A stretch of DNA of 64,000 nt from Entonaema liquescens (GCA_902805475.1 CADCSX010000001.1:2914001-2978000), one strand, 5' to 3'; shown: positions 21,821 through 34,080, numbered from the stretch's first letter. Notes: generated by a model from the sequence alone, not told the origin. Numbers and translations are program-made.

Positions 21821-24800
21821 ATGTCGCATAATCAAAAATATCAAACCCCATCTAGAGTGTCATCAGAACTGTCAGCCCATACTAATCTGTCCAGTCAGTC
21901 CAGTTCATTATTGGTTCCATCAGCCAGGAACAACCGTGTCTTTTCTACTCCTAATCGGGGACAGAACCATGCCACTCCTATATATCCCGGCTCGCCCAAT
22001 AGGGGCTCATCAAGTCGCGTAAGCTTGAGGACAACACAGCCATATCCGTCTTCTCCTCGCCTTCCACAGCAACCTCAGAGACAAAGGCTATCTTTACGCC
22101 CACCATCTAGCCAAATCCTATCAAACAATTCCAGTCGTCTTGAAGGTGATGATGACTCCCACATCGATGATGTCTTATCCAACGAAGATGCAGACGCATT
22201 GAGCGAAATTATTCTAGCGATCGATATGAAAGAGAATGGAAACCTCGGTTGTGCTTATTACATTGCAATTGATCAAACCTTGTTTCTTCTCGAAGACGTA
22301 GCTATGTCGGGAATGGACCTAGTCGAGACGCTTCTTCTCCACGTAAACCCTACCACTGTGCTTATATCCGCCAGAGCTCCGGAGAAACTAGCAGACTATC
22401 TCGCAAGGGGGGCACAGGGGGTCGACGGGAATCGAGGTAAGGAGGAAGCCCCTAGTATCAAAGTATGTCAAGCATCACTAATACGCCTTGTAGAAGGTCA
22501 ACAGAGCGCATATATCTTGAGAAATCTCAACTCCGCCGACTTCCGCTATGATGTTGGAAAGGGAAAACTATTGGCGCTAAATCTTGAGACGCCCGGTCGC
22601 CAGAGCGTACTTTTTACGTCTGTCGTCGACGACGTCGTAGATGAGGCTGAGGGCAATGCCGAACATGAAAGCTCAAGGCAGGGTCGTCTAATGCGCCTGG
22701 GTACTTCAATCAACCTTGAAAGCCGATTAACAGTTAGGTCTTATCATCAAATAATATTGTGTTATAGTTCTAACAAGTAGTAGATCGGCTGTGCGGGCGC
22801 AGTTCTGGGCGATCTACAGAGAAGGAGAACCGTAAATTACTTACCAAACGACCCCGATGCCCTAATAGCCTTTAGGATTAGATCAGTCGAGATGTTCGCT
22901 TTATTCGACTCCATGTTTATAAATGCCGACACGCTGGTGTCTCTTCAGATCTTACAGTCTGAATACCATCCGAATAGTCATCTGAGAGGTCCCAGCAATT
23001 CCGGGGCCAAGGAGAGTTTATCTATATATGGGCTCTTTCAACATCTGGCCCGTACACCCCAAGGAAAACTAAAACTCCGCCAGATCTTCCTACGACCGAG
23101 TATCGATATTGATTTGATACATGCTCGCCAGAAGACTATATCTTTCCTGCTAAAACCTGGAAATTCCGAGGCCCTCGTTCAACTGAGTAATGAACTCAAA
23201 AAGGTCAAAAATATGAAATCGGTAGTAGCTCTTCTAGAAAAGGGGGTGGATATTCCTGGGCGCAAAATTTCCATAGCAAACAATGTCTGGGCTTCGCTGC
23301 AACGATTCGCAGCCTATAGCATACGCACAGGGGAATCACTTCAGACCCTTTCGGGGTCGGAAAATATTGAGATTATCAGAAAGGTAAGGCATGATAAATT
23401 CCCATACCTAATATTTGGTCTTATAGTGTCACCAGGTAATCAGTATCATTCAACCACTTGCCCTTCGTCAAGTAGGCGAGCTCATTAGTCAAACCATCGA
23501 TTTTGATCAGTCGATAGAACGCGGTAGAACAGCCGTTAGACATGGAGTAGACTCTCATTTGGATGAATTAAAACGCAGTTATGACGGTATGGAACATTTC
23601 CTAACCAACGTCATCGCAAAACTACGAAGCGAATTGCCAGAATGGGCGAGGACGTACATACGAAATTGCATATTCTTCCCTCAGCTAGGTTTCTTAACAG
23701 TGGTTTCGCTCAATCCTGAAACAGGAAAAGGAGATTATAACGGCGAAGGTGTAGGTGATGTATGGGAGCGTATGTTCGTAGCCGATGGTTGCGTGTATTA
23801 TAAAAACCGGCAGATGAAGGAGATGGATGAACACTTTGGGGATGCGTACTGTATGATCATTGGTAAGCCCCCGCTATAGATATACGCTATGTTGTCTGGT
23901 TAACTTGCTGATATCATATAGACAGGGAGATTGAGCTTATTCACGAGCTCGCCGTCAAGGTTCTAGCACAGCGGGAAGCCATTATTGCAGCGTCTGATGT
24001 CCTCGGCGAGCTCGACAGCCTGTTCGCACTGGCAATTGGTTGCGGACAGTACAACTGGGTCGCGCCCAAAATGACAAATCAAAATATCATAAACATCGAA
24101 GGGGGTCGCCATCCTCTACAGGAGCTTGTAGTGCCCTCATTTATTGCAAACGATTGTTTTCTCGCTGGCGGACCAGGAGAACAAAACGACGAAGGAGAAG
24201 ATGAAAGTTCCGGGGAGCTTGAGCGAAACTCTATTGAACACCCCAGCACCTTAGTACTTACGGGACCCAACCACTCTGGAAAAAGTATCTATCTCAAACA
24301 GACCGCTCTCATTGTATATTTGGCACATATTGGTTGCTTTGTGCCGGCAGAACGGGCCCGGATCGGAATCACGGATCGTATCCTCACACGTATTGCCACA
24401 CGTGAAAGTGTAGCAAAGAATGAGAGCGCATTCTCCATCGACTTACGGCAGGTTGCTTTCGCAATGAATTTTGCAACACGTAGAAGCCTCGTGCTAATAG
24501 ACGAATTCGGCAAAGGCACAAATAGTCTAGACGGCGCTGGCTTGGTCACAGCGGTACTGGACCACTTTACTTCTCTCGGTCCCGAGCGGCCCAAGGTTCT
24601 AGCCGCCACACATTTCCACGAGATCTTTGAAGGCCAATATCTGGTGGAGACCCCGGAGCTAGCATTTGGACACATGGAAATCCGAGTCGATTTCGATGCG
24701 CCGACCACGGAGGACCAAGTCACTCATCTCTTCCAGCTCGCGCCAGGTAGAAGTATATCGAGTTTCGGAAGTCGATGTGCGGCAATAAACGGGATCGATG

Positions 24801-25069
24801 AGGCGGTGGTCCAGAGAGCCGAGTCGATCATGTTGATGATTGTTAATAATGAAGACCTCGAGGTTGTGTGTACTAGATTGTCCGATGCGGAGACCCAGAA
24901 GCTCGAAGAGGCAGAAGCTGTTGCACGGACTTTCCTCGAGCAGGATATTAAGGCGCCGTCTGGTGGTGGGAGGAAAGGGAAGGGTGTTGACGGGTGGTAT
25001 AAGGGGATTCTGGAGCGAGTGCTTTCAGGGAATGAGTCGGCTTCGGGTTCTAATTTAGGGGTCAATTGA
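21821..25069 (+). CDS. MSH5: MutS homolog 5 (meiotic crossover factor)
   Basis: Msh5 pairs with Msh4 to form a clamp that stabilises recombination intermediates and promotes meiotic crossovers; it has no mismatch-recognition domain. Exons are 21821-22732, 22784-23383, 23436-23862 and 23922-25069, giving 1028 aa. The N-terminal ~120 residues are Ser/Gln-rich and disordered. The MutS core includes INLESRLTIGCAGAVLGDLQ across intron 1 and a lever/clamp region in exons 2-3. The ATPase domain in exon 4 has Walker A GPNHSGKS (about residue 760), FVPAERARIGITDRIL, Walker B LVLIDEFGKGT and ATHFHE. Phrases such as TDRILTRIATRES and SAFSIDLRQ are closer to MSH5 than MSH4. Intron 1 has an unusual GTTAGG donor but a perfect TTCTAAC branch. 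Presence of MSH5 suggests meiosis was or is under selection. Confidence 0.95.
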
Positions 25070-25922
25070 TGGGACGAGTTCGAAGCGCATAGTCGAATGC
25101 TGGGATTTATCATGGCTTATTATCTAGATACCTAGGTAGCTATCTATTGGCTGTAGCTGCAGTGCCCAAGAGCAAGGGAATCTTATTCATAGATATCTGA
25201 GGCCAGCTGCTCATAGAACTAGAGCAAAGGTAGTCCTGGTCATGTTGATCCAAGTAGGCATAATGTACAATAATGTGCTTATGACTCTACCCCTTTTCTC
25301 TTCTACAACCCAAACTTCGAACTTGAAATAGGAGGGCCCCTTTTCGACGTCTAATATTCCATGAGCAAATTTCAGCACGAACCCTCCTATAGCACCTAGG
25401 GGGATATCACGATCCAAGTTTTATTAAGGGGCCTCCTTACGGGTCAATGATCCAACGTCACCAACTCGTCTACAGACATGTCACAAAACCAGGTAACGGC
25501 AACAAATGACCCGTAAATAGAGTTTCTGTTTTAATTATCTCCACTATCAACATCAACATCAATATCTAAATCAACAACCGAGGCAACAACACCTCCTTCG
25601 CATTAGGGTATCTCCACCGCGCGAACCGCAAGCAGATCGCTCATTTCTCTCCCCCACCAGACCGACTAAACCGTGCTCAAAGCCGGTCGGTTTCTCAGCA
25701 ATGGCTTGCGCGACTTCCTAGGTACCGGCAGCTAGTCCGGGTACAGCGTCTATCGTAGGTAGTCCATCACCGCCTTTCTCTTTTCTAGGTTTATAGGGTA
25801 TTATGATACGTGTTAACCACGACGCAATACGTACATTGGGAATGGAAATTTAAAAATGACATTGATTGGATGCGGCCCCTATGCCAGTAAGAGCCGCCGC
25901 CAGCCTGGCTGGCTGATGGCGA
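25070..25922. other. Intergenic between convergent genes
   Basis: No coding-like frame was recognised. The 68-codon minus-strand frame at 25211-25417 has no features. Confidence 0.5.
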
Positions 25923-26744
25923 TTACCAGCCGAAGGCCACGGCAGCACCCACAGCTAGGATGGCAGCGAGAAGAGAGGCCTGGCTGCTAGAGGCAGAACC
26001 TTCTTCCGAGTCACCGGAAGGGGCGCTACCAGGGGTACCGTTGGAACCCTGAGCGCTTGACTCGTCGTCGTCGGAGCTGGAGCTAGAACTGGAACTGGAA
26101 CTGGAGCTGGAGCTGGAAGAGCTGCTGGTAGCGGTGCTGGCGGGACCGCTGGAAGTAGCAGCCACCAAAAGAGACGCAGAAGCAGTTGGAGCTGTGCCGA
26201 CAACAGCAGTAGTGTCAGACAACACGACAGTTGAAGCGGAGCCCTTGGTGGCACTGCCGGTAGGTGCAGGTCCGGAAGCGGATGAGCTGGGACCGTCGAC
26301 CTTGTTAGGCGAACCAACGCTCATGATGACCGAGGGCTTCGCGGTGGAAGACCCGCCAGTAGAGGTGGGCTTCTCATCATCATCATCCGACTTGGAGTCA
26401 GAGTCAGAGTCAGAATCGGAGTCGGAGCTGGAGCCAGCGTCGAAGCCGGACTTGCCCTCGGCGGCCTGGATGGCGGACTTAGGGATGTCGCAGCTGGACT
26501 GAATAGGGCCGAGCAAGTCGGAGAGGGTAGTGCCGGATGAGCACCACTGGTTCATACACACTACAACATCCGAGAGGAAATTGCCGCTGGCCTTCTTGCA
26601 CATGCAGTCCACATCGGTAGGAGGGCAGCCGTTCTGTCGGACACAGCTTGTGATACATGTCGGGAACTCGGTGGCGGCCTGCACGACGGAGGAACCGAAG
26701 AGGGCAGCGTATAGGAGAGCCGTGGTTTGCTGTTTTGCCAACAT
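25923..26744 (-). CDS. CFEM-domain, GPI-anchored cell-surface protein
   Basis: CFEM proteins are fungal surface or secreted proteins; some bind haem or act in host interaction, but the role of this one cannot be assigned. It is a single exon of 273 aa. The signal peptide ends at about VVQA. The CFEM cysteine pattern spans FPTCITSCVRQNGCPP, DVDCMCKKASG, VVVCMNQWC and IQSSC (eight Cys, about residues 30-86), with the usual Asp between the Cys pairs. A long Ser/Asp/Thr-rich stalk follows, with a (Ser-Asp)n run and an 18-residue Ser homopolymer (GCT/GGA-type codons near 26080-26130). The hydrophobic tail AAILAVGAAVAFGW is a GPI signal. No introns are apparent. Confidence 0.93.
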   Translation of the reverse strand: MLAKQQTTALLYAALFGSSVVQAATEFPTCITSCVRQNGCPPTDVDCMCKKASGNFLSDVVVCMNQWCSSGTTLSDLLGPIQSSCDIPKSAIQAAEGKSGFDAGSSSDSDSDSDSDSKSDDDDEKPTSTGGSSTAKPSVIMSVGSPNKVDGPSSSASGPAPTGSATKGSASTVVLSDTTAVVGTAPTASASLLVAATSSGPASTATSSSSSSSSSSSSSSSSSSDDDESSAQGSNGTPGSAPSGDSEEGSASSSQASLLAAILAVGAAVAFGW

Positions 26745-27337
26745 TTTGCCTGATGAGTAAATGAATGATAAAATACACTATGGTATATAGAGAGCGGTAT
26801 ATTAGAAATATGATTTCTCTAAAGAACGACTGTTTGCGCGATGAAAATGAGTGAATGCTATCAGGCCTGTCTGATGTGATAAGTGACAACGAAAAGAGCG
26901 CGAAGCTGAAGAAATAAGAACAGCGACATGAAGTTTGACAGCGCGGGATTTCACGTCATATTGTACCTAATGGTAAAAAAGACTCGGCATCGTTACCGAG
27001 CCTAAAAGAGATTACCGGGATCATAGTCTTCACTGGTGAAGTGTGTGAAACATCGCGAGCTGGGATTATCGGCGTGCCAGACGATAATCTCTGTCGGTTT
27101 TGGGGGCAGCCTTCAGGCGATCTTTAATTACTCGGCCCGCTTGCAAGCCAATCCAGGAGAGGCAAACGTCACAAGCTTCCTTTTTCTACCGTAGTGCCAA
27201 GCCCTACTAGACGGGACATCGTCTATGGTTGGTCAGGATGGACGGCTAGCTGAGCCATATGTGGATCGACTAGAGGAGATCTCTGGGGTAATCTTCATTT
27301 TACTTTTTAAAGGGGCTGATAGGAGGAAAGAAAAGTG
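26745..27337. other. Intergenic
   Basis: Upstream region of the CFEM gene and 3' flank of the GNAT pseudogene. No repeat or gene was recognised. Confidence 0.5.
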
Positions 27338-28441
27338 TCATTCAGGGGACTTCTGATAATGCATACAAATTTCATCGGCAGAAACATTCTTGTGAGGGTT
27401 AAAAGATTTCCTTGGCCCTTCTATGCTGGCTACGAAACCGCAGCTCTCGTAGAATAATATCGCACCACTATACTATTTGACGCATATACGATAAGGCTTA
27501 GCTCGAGGCGTTCGCCATGTTGCTCAGCATAAGTGACCGCTTTTTTTATTGCGGTCTCAATTAGGATTTTGGCGAGGCCTTGGCGTCGAGCCTCTAGCAG
27601 CATGTAAACGCCGGTGATCTGGAAAAACACAGATGAGGCCTCACCGTGTTTGCGGTGATGATGATCGCCGGCATCTCTCATTTCGGAAGTGGCCTGGAAC
27701 GGATTGCTGGCTGTGGACCGGGTTCGGCATTGGTCCAATTAATGACGTAGCAGATAGGACCCTTCTATCATGGAGATGCACGGCCACGAAGGTCTTTACA
27801 AGAGGGTTGTTAATGCGGCTGAGCCAGTTGTCATCAGTAAAGCTGATTTCTCTATCGTAAGTTGAGCCGAAGGCTATTCACATATGTGGCCAGCCGGGCC
27901 CGCATAGTCAGTAACTATGTCAGTTATCATATTGTGTCAACCTCGAGGGACACCAACACGTACGACGGGATCATTTGTCGGTGAACCTACCGTCAGGATC
28001 TTGTCCCAACGCAGCCAGCCTAAAAAGGCTTGTAGTAGTCCAAGTAGAAACGATAGCCTTCGTCGTCAGACGAGATAAGCTCAGTATTAGTGCTGTCTAC
28101 ACAAGTTCGACGTAGCACCCCTAAGGGGATGCTGCGCATTGATTAAAGAAACGGGCAGTGATTAAGGATAGCGTACCAAACTTTAAATCTAATAAGAAGT
28201 TATTCCGACCCTTGCAAATTCTGGGAAAGGAAAAAAAATAATGAAAATTTATAAAATATTATAAAATACATCAAAATACGTAAGAAATACGCTTATTCGG
28301 AAGTATTTCGGTTAAATCCTTAATTACTGCCCGTTTCCTTAATTAATGCGCAGCACCCCCTTGGGGGTGCTACGTCAAACTTGTGTAGACAGCACTAATA
28401 CGCCATTCTGTGAGACTAGACGTGTTGGTTCGAGACAGCAT
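27338..28441 (-). pseudogene. GNAT N-acetyltransferase pseudogene interrupted by a MITE
   Basis: Fragments of a GNAT acetyltransferase lie in order on the minus strand. The likely start is ATG at 28441 (MLSRTNTSSLTEWR), directly followed by the 312-bp element at 28087-28398. Reading resumes as TELISSDDEGYRFYLDYYKPF, shifts one base at a T5 run near 28022 to RLAALGQDPD, then splices (intron 27990-27874) to AFGSTYDREISFTDDNW and FVAVHLHDRRVLSATSLIGP. A second shift near an ACCCGG run at about 27722 leads to the acetyl-CoA binding block ITGVYMLLEARRQGLAKILIE. A third shift near 27468 leads to YESCGFVASIEG and a stop at 27338. The shifts alone might be sequence errors, but the insertion splits the coding region. 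The former substrate is unknown. Confidence 0.8.
28087..28398. mobile_element. MITE-like element with 83-bp terminal inverted repeats, TA target
   Basis: Positions 28087-28169 and 28316-28398 are inverted copies over 83 bp with six mismatches, all transitions. TA flanks both sides (28085-28086 and 28399-28400), as in a TA target-site duplication. The TIR begins TTAGTGCTGTCTACACAAG and contains an internal palindrome (AGCACCCC...GGGGTGCT). The 146-bp core is AT-rich and non-coding. Deleting the element plus one TA joins GNAT codons in frame (TGG CGT ACT GAG). A non-autonomous Tc1/mariner-type element is inferred. Its TIR is unrelated to that of the element at 4890-5160. Confidence 0.88.
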
Positions 28442-29303
28442 TTGAGATGCAGCCGCGCGTAGGATAGAAAGACGATGATTGGTCTCGGAAGGGCTAAGAA
28501 ATACCGGTAGGCGGGTTTATCATAGCCACTCGCTTTGCTTCGCGCTTCGTTGCAGATCACCAAGAAGGCAAACCACCAAAAAGGGATTTAGATACAAACG
28601 AGTCTTTTTTGAGACAATATTTTGTTTACGTTCAGAAGTTGAACTTTATAACTAGTTAGTTAAATGAATATGACTCACGACTTTGGATTCGAGGAGTCAC
28701 CCCCCAATCGTAACTGCCATACTAACTGCCATACCTTGATGTCTAAAGAAGAAATTGGGTTAACTAGCTTATTATTCGTAGTTACTCAAATACTGCTAGA
28801 TGCGTAGGTAAGCAAGCAGGTACATAGCACAGCATTACCCATGCTGCAGGTGCGGTGTTGGTTTACTTGCTGCATATATGTATTTATGTTACTATGTTAA
28901 AAAAAAAAAAAAGAGGCAGAGCAAGAAGGATCCAATCCGGTCGGGCGGTTAACTTACTAAACCCTATGGGACGACCCGATATCTGCCGCCCTCGATCTCC
29001 AATCCTATAAGCCCAATCATTGGCCATTCTCTCCCCATCCCCACTCGGGCTCCCGACATGGTTTGATGTCGCCTGCTCAACCGATCCCTGCATGTGATGA
29101 ACCACCTGTGACAGGTATCGAATAGCTGAAAAGTGTAGAAAGCCCGTATTGTATCATAGCCTCGCTCGGATTCTTTTTTTCTCTTTTTACAATAGAGTAG
29201 TGCTATATAAATCCCACGATGAGCTTCAATCTAGCGTCCATATTATCTTCACATTAAGGCTTAAGAGCAGTAATCAGTAACCAGTAACTAATCCTTATCT
29301 TAC
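28442..29303. other. Intergenic, AT-rich
   Basis: Holds a poly-A tract at about 28898-28911 and a T-rich tract at 29172-29188 upstream of the CorA-like gene. No coding-like frame was recognised. Confidence 0.5.
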
Positions 29304-31343
29304 ATGATGGCGTCCAGTGATGATACAACTCCTCCCGAAAGCCCCGGGTCCGTCTTCTATGATTTCGACCTGGAGGAAGTCTTCAAGGTGGCCGACCAAC
29401 ACGTTAGAGATGAAGACAGCAAGAATTTCGTCGTCGAGTTCGGGTCTGACAGAGCACGGATTGCATTTGACTTTGATATACACGATGCCAAGAAGCTTCT
29501 CCTTGACCAAGATCCCGACGAGAAAAAAGACTACCCTATTCGGTGGATGTAAGTTTTGCATATCAAGTATAAGTGTCGCATATGTACTAATGAAGTTATC
29601 AGAAATATATGGGATCCCAGCGTGCAAACCGATGTCATGGAAGCCATAAGTGATAGATACGAATTCTCACCCAGGCTACTTGGTCTAATGGTTACTCCAA
29701 AAACCCAGAGGGAGGAGATACGACGACATAAGCACAGGAGAAGAGTCACAATCCCTCACCTACGAACGCCCCGAGACCTGGAGAAAGGTGAAAGTTTGAA
29801 TGGCGACTTTCCTGTAAACCCTCTCACTCCTCAAGAGCTTAATGATAACATTGCTCTATATTTGCAAGTCAAGGACACGGTGAACTACTTCTCTACAGAC
29901 CAAACTCCAAAAGGCAAGTTTTCTCCCAGAAGTACGATCTACTCCCCTTTCTAACATAACCAAAAAGCGTTCTGCATCGGCGCGAATTGGTTACATAAAC
30001 GACCAACCCCAGAACGTAAACACCCCCGTATTAGCATAATGCCGCCCAAGCACTGGCAATGGCTTGTACTCTGCAATAATCGTATGTGTGGAATCACCCT
30101 TTGTTATAATGCCACACAGCCACTGATGTTTTATATAGATACTGTTCTGTCAATTCATGAGAGGCACTCATTCGAACCAGTCCCAGATAAGGAAGACAAG
30201 GATAACTGGCGCAACGCTGAATTCCAGTACCTGAGAGCTCACACTTTAGACATACTCCGCCAGCTTTCTAAGCAGGGATATGAGTTGTATAAGCACAATC
30301 CACTCGCTCTGAGCTCAGTTCGGAGGGCGCTCGGAGGGCCCAAGCGAGAAGTAAATAGACAACAATCAGGGATGTCTCTTTTTAGCAATAGCGACATAGG
30401 AAGTTTAGCCGACGAAGGGACAAGCAACCTCTTTTATTACTTGTTCGAGGACTACGTTGCAGCAGGTCCTCTCAAGGCCGCGGAACAGGAGTTAGAAGAT
30501 CTGGTAGGTTGGGTTCTTCTCCACCTCACATGAAAAAAACAGTACTAACCTCCACCATATAGACCGAGAAAGTGCTAGAGAGTACGGTACGTTGAGTCAC
30601 CATCAAGTTCGCGTGACAGTTACTAAGTGTTATTATAGCATCGAAACAAGGTGTCCAAAAGCTACGAAATCATACCTACATTGCACTACCTGAGTAAGGA
30701 TCTTCGAGAATTTAAGCACCTATTCGAGAACTACAAGAATCTTATTAGCAAGATCATGGTAGTTGGGAAACCCGAACTGCATCATAATGGCACAATATTC
30801 GATGGGGATCGTAGGGTATACTTAACGAACTCGGCGCTTAGTCGATTTGATAGATTAAGTGATCGGCTCCAGTATCTTATGCTAAACACCATCGAAGGAT
30901 ACCTCGAGGAGATAGGGGCTTTATCGACAACGGTAAGAGATATCATCTAGTTACGTCTACTCGCAACTGTAGCTAACTTTGCACAGTACTTCAACTTAAC
31001 ACAGCAAAAGGACTCGCAGGCAACGGCAAGGCTGACAAGAAGCGCAACGCTGCTAGCAAAACTCAGCGTCTTCTTCCTGCCGATCAGTTTCATGACGAGT
31101 TACTTTTCGGTGCAAATCGAGGATCTGTATGTGTACTGGACTGGCAAGATGTATTGGACAGCGTTTGCGGTGATAGCGAGCGTGTCATTTGTGAGTCTAT
31201 TCTTCTTCAGCAGATTGCTCATGTTCGCAAGCGATGAATTAGATGCTTGGGCTGCCATTACAGCGGATTGGGCGAATAGGATTCTTCAAACTGTTAGAGG
31301 TTGGTTGGGACTTAGACCTAAGGATGGACATAAAGACGATTAA
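29304..31343 (+). CDS. CorA-like membrane protein
   Basis: A fungal CorA-like (Mg2+ transporter superfamily) protein with a large cytosolic domain and two C-terminal membrane helices. Seven exons: 29304-29548, 29603-29913, 29968-30081, 30139-30503, 30563-30586, 30639-30932 and 30987-31343, giving 569 aa. An ATG at 29307 directly follows the first and could also be used. Exon 5 is only 24 nt. Intron 2 starts with GCAAGT instead of GT. The helices are LSVFFLPISFMTSYF (about residues 473-495) and YWTAFAVIASVSFVSLFFF (about 507-531). The canonical CorA GMN motif before the loop is absent; the site reads MTSYFSVQI. Such divergent fungal members may not carry Mg2+, so transport activity is uncertain. 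Confidence 0.85.
29914..29967 (+). other. Non-canonical GC-AG intron
   Basis: Donor AAAG|GCAAGT, branch TTCTAAC, acceptor AAAAAG|CG, 54 nt. Splicing restores the frame as QTPKAFCIGANWLHKRPTP. Without it the frame stops at 29952-29954. Confidence 0.85.
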
Positions 31344-32756
31344 GGGTAATTATATAAACTTGGGCTGTGCTTCGGATAAGGACATGATGTATGGACTACG
31401 GTTAACGGCACGGATATCTTCGGTGGAATTGTATGATGGGATGTCACATTATTAGGTATGATGTATGAACTTAGCGATGTGTACCTAATGGATTGGTATA
31501 TTAGGTACCTAGGATATGTGTAACTACTATGAACGTGGGATGCATATACAATTTGAGAAGGAGAGGCGAACTAACGGCAATATATCCGGGTCACTTGCTG
31601 CATTTATGGTACCAGCTGATCCGTACAGCTTAAGGTAGGTACATACCTAGGTATAGTGCTTACCTGTATTCTTACGTATTGTGGGCTAGGTAAGTTGGGT
31701 AAGTGCTTACATACACGTATATTACGTAGGTGAAGCTACCCAAGGTGTACACCACTGAGTCTCTCTGAACCAATAGAAATGCATTTGGTATAACCCCATT
31801 AAACCTTTACACATCCTAGGTGGGTTGGATTATAGATCTATGTCCGAGTTTACATATATGTACATACGCCTACGTAGAGTTCCATATATTTGAAGATGGT
31901 GCATCATAGGTATTCAGTACTTGATTATTTTTTTAACTTTTGATTTTGCATGCGCTAGCTTCGACCAAGAGGGGAAACTAAGCTCGTGACTCTTTCATGT
32001 TCTTGCAGGTACGAAGTCGTACAGTTTTTACTTTATAAGGCACGTGTATGTATTCTTATCTCTCTTTCACTTCCATGGTTTACATTTATCCTATTGTTCC
32101 CCCACTAAGCCAATCATCTACGCAAGAGAAATACTATAGCGAGTGCCTACTATCCTTTTCTATTTTTTCAGGTACAACTTATCTAGAAAAGATCGAGTGG
32201 GATGAAAGTGCATATGTATGTACCACGCTGTATGTAGGAAGGTTACCACCTATTCCCAAGATTCAGGTGCTCTAGGGCTGCAGCTACCCCTGCCGCCCCT
32301 GGTTTTAGTTCGATCAATTAGCTCGATTAGTTGGTCCCTGACCACTACTGGCCACCACTAACCACTCCCACAGGTCGATTAACCGTTGATCACTTCCCTT
32401 ACGCATATCTTTTACACCCTCATTCACACCCTTTCCCTTCCCCTTCTGCATCGGAACGGGTTATGACGTTTTGATGCTTTTTGATACGTATGACAATCGT
32501 TTAAAACGTCCTAACCACCGCGAGTTTGTCCTCCGCTTCAACGTTTGATCGCTCTTAAATTATTACCCTTGCGATACATCCACAATCTACAATCTACATT
32601 CTCCCACTCGCAGGCTAGGCGGTGAACTTTTTTTTTCTCTCCTATTTATTCGATCGCTCCAGAAGAAGCAAGAAAATCCTATCAAATCTCGATCCCTCCG
32701 TGACTTTATGCTGTGCTCCTAAAAAGAACAAGCAATCGACCGACTATTTGTACAAT
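31344..32756. other. Intergenic between tandem genes
   Basis: AT-rich with many short CCTAGGTA/GGTACCT repeats (31500-31740). A 75-codon plus-strand frame at 32048-32275 was not recognised. The last ~350 bp, pyrimidine-rich, are probably promoter and 5' UTR of the kinase. Confidence 0.5.
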
Positions 32757-34080
32757 ATGCCTTCGCTTGACTCCAACGGAGTCGCCAACGACCACTTTGG
32801 CCAATTACGACATATTCCCATTTCCTACGATAGCGAAAACTCCAATGCCTCGGCTCGTGCACTTATTCTCACCCTACGGCCTGAATGGGCGAGTCCCGAC
32901 TCCAATATCGAATTTATACCATTCAAAGATGGTATAACCAACACATTATTAAAAGCCGTTAATAGAAAGGAAGGTCTATCTAAAGACGAGATAGACAAGG
33001 AGGCGGTTCTTCTACGAGCGTATGGACATGGGACAGACGTGCTCATAGACAGGCACCGAGAAACCCAAAATCACGAGCTTCTGATGAAATGTGGCTTGGC
33101 TCCAGAATTGCTGGCTCGCTTCGATAATGGCATGATATATCGTTATATCCGAGGCACGGCCACCCAACCCGCCGACTTAAGAACGCCGCCTATATATTTG
33201 GCCGTTGCGAGGCGACTAGCACAATGGCATGCGACTGTGCCCTGCATATACGAGTCGCATACGCGGAAGAACGGTGTCAATGAATCTAGCAATGGTCATC
33301 ACGAAGCGTCAATTGAACATGCCGCTCCAGGGAAGCCTTCACCCAACGTATGGACGGTTATGCAGAAGTGGATTCTTGCCCTCCCTACGAAGACCGAGGC
33401 TCAGCGCACGAGACAGGCGAACCTTCAGCAAGAGCTTACCAGGCTTATTGAAGAGCTGAGCCAACGACCCGGACTAGGCGAAAATGGCGTAAGTACTACC
33501 AGAAGGGATATTCATAGTTTTATTATATACTAACTTGAGGCGTCCGTAGCTTGTCTTTGCGCATTGCGATCTTTTGAGTGGAAATGTAATCGTTGAACCT
33601 CAGGATTTAAACAGCATTAAAAATGGGGACAGTCTGCGGAAGAAAGTCAGCTTTATAGACTATGAATATGCCACTCCTTCGCCTGCAGCGTTCGACTTGG
33701 CGAATCACTTTGCGGAGTGGGGCGGGTTCGACTGCGATTTTACTGTGTTGCCAACTCGAGCACAGCGGCTGGAGTTTATCCGGGAATATATTCACACCTA
33801 CTTCAGTTTGTTACCCAACAAGCCCGACAATGTAGACGAAGAAGCTGAAGCACAGAAGCTTTTTGCCGAGGTAGATATATTCAGAGGCGTGCCCGGATTC
33901 TACTGGGGAATATGGGCCCTAATTCAGGCGACTATTTCACATATCGATTTCGATTACGCTGAATATGCCGAAATTAGGTTAGGAGAGTACTGGGGATGGA
34001 GAGAAGCTAGCGAATCCGACGGGAAATTAACAGGAAAGGAGCTGTCGGTACGAGAGAAGAGGTGGGCGCAGTTGGAATAA
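32757..34080 (+). CDS. Ethanolamine kinase (choline/ethanolamine kinase family)
   Basis: Catalyses ATP-dependent phosphorylation of ethanolamine, the first step of the CDP-ethanolamine (Kennedy) route to phosphatidylethanolamine, in the cytosol. Exons are 32757-33488 and 33550-34080, giving 420 aa. Visible features: N-terminal lobe with KDGITNTLLKAV (phosphate-loop-like block), YGHGTDVLIDR, then the catalytic loop AHCDLLSGN (residues 248-256, directly after the intron) and the metal-binding FIDYEYATPSPAAFDLANHFAEW (from residue 279), as in yeast Eki1/Cki1 and animal EtnK. The DLANHFxEW pattern and FYWGIWALIQA tail favour ethanolamine kinase, though dual choline activity is possible. An upstream in-frame ATG at 32622 would add 45 unconserved residues; I chose 32757. 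Confidence 0.92.
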
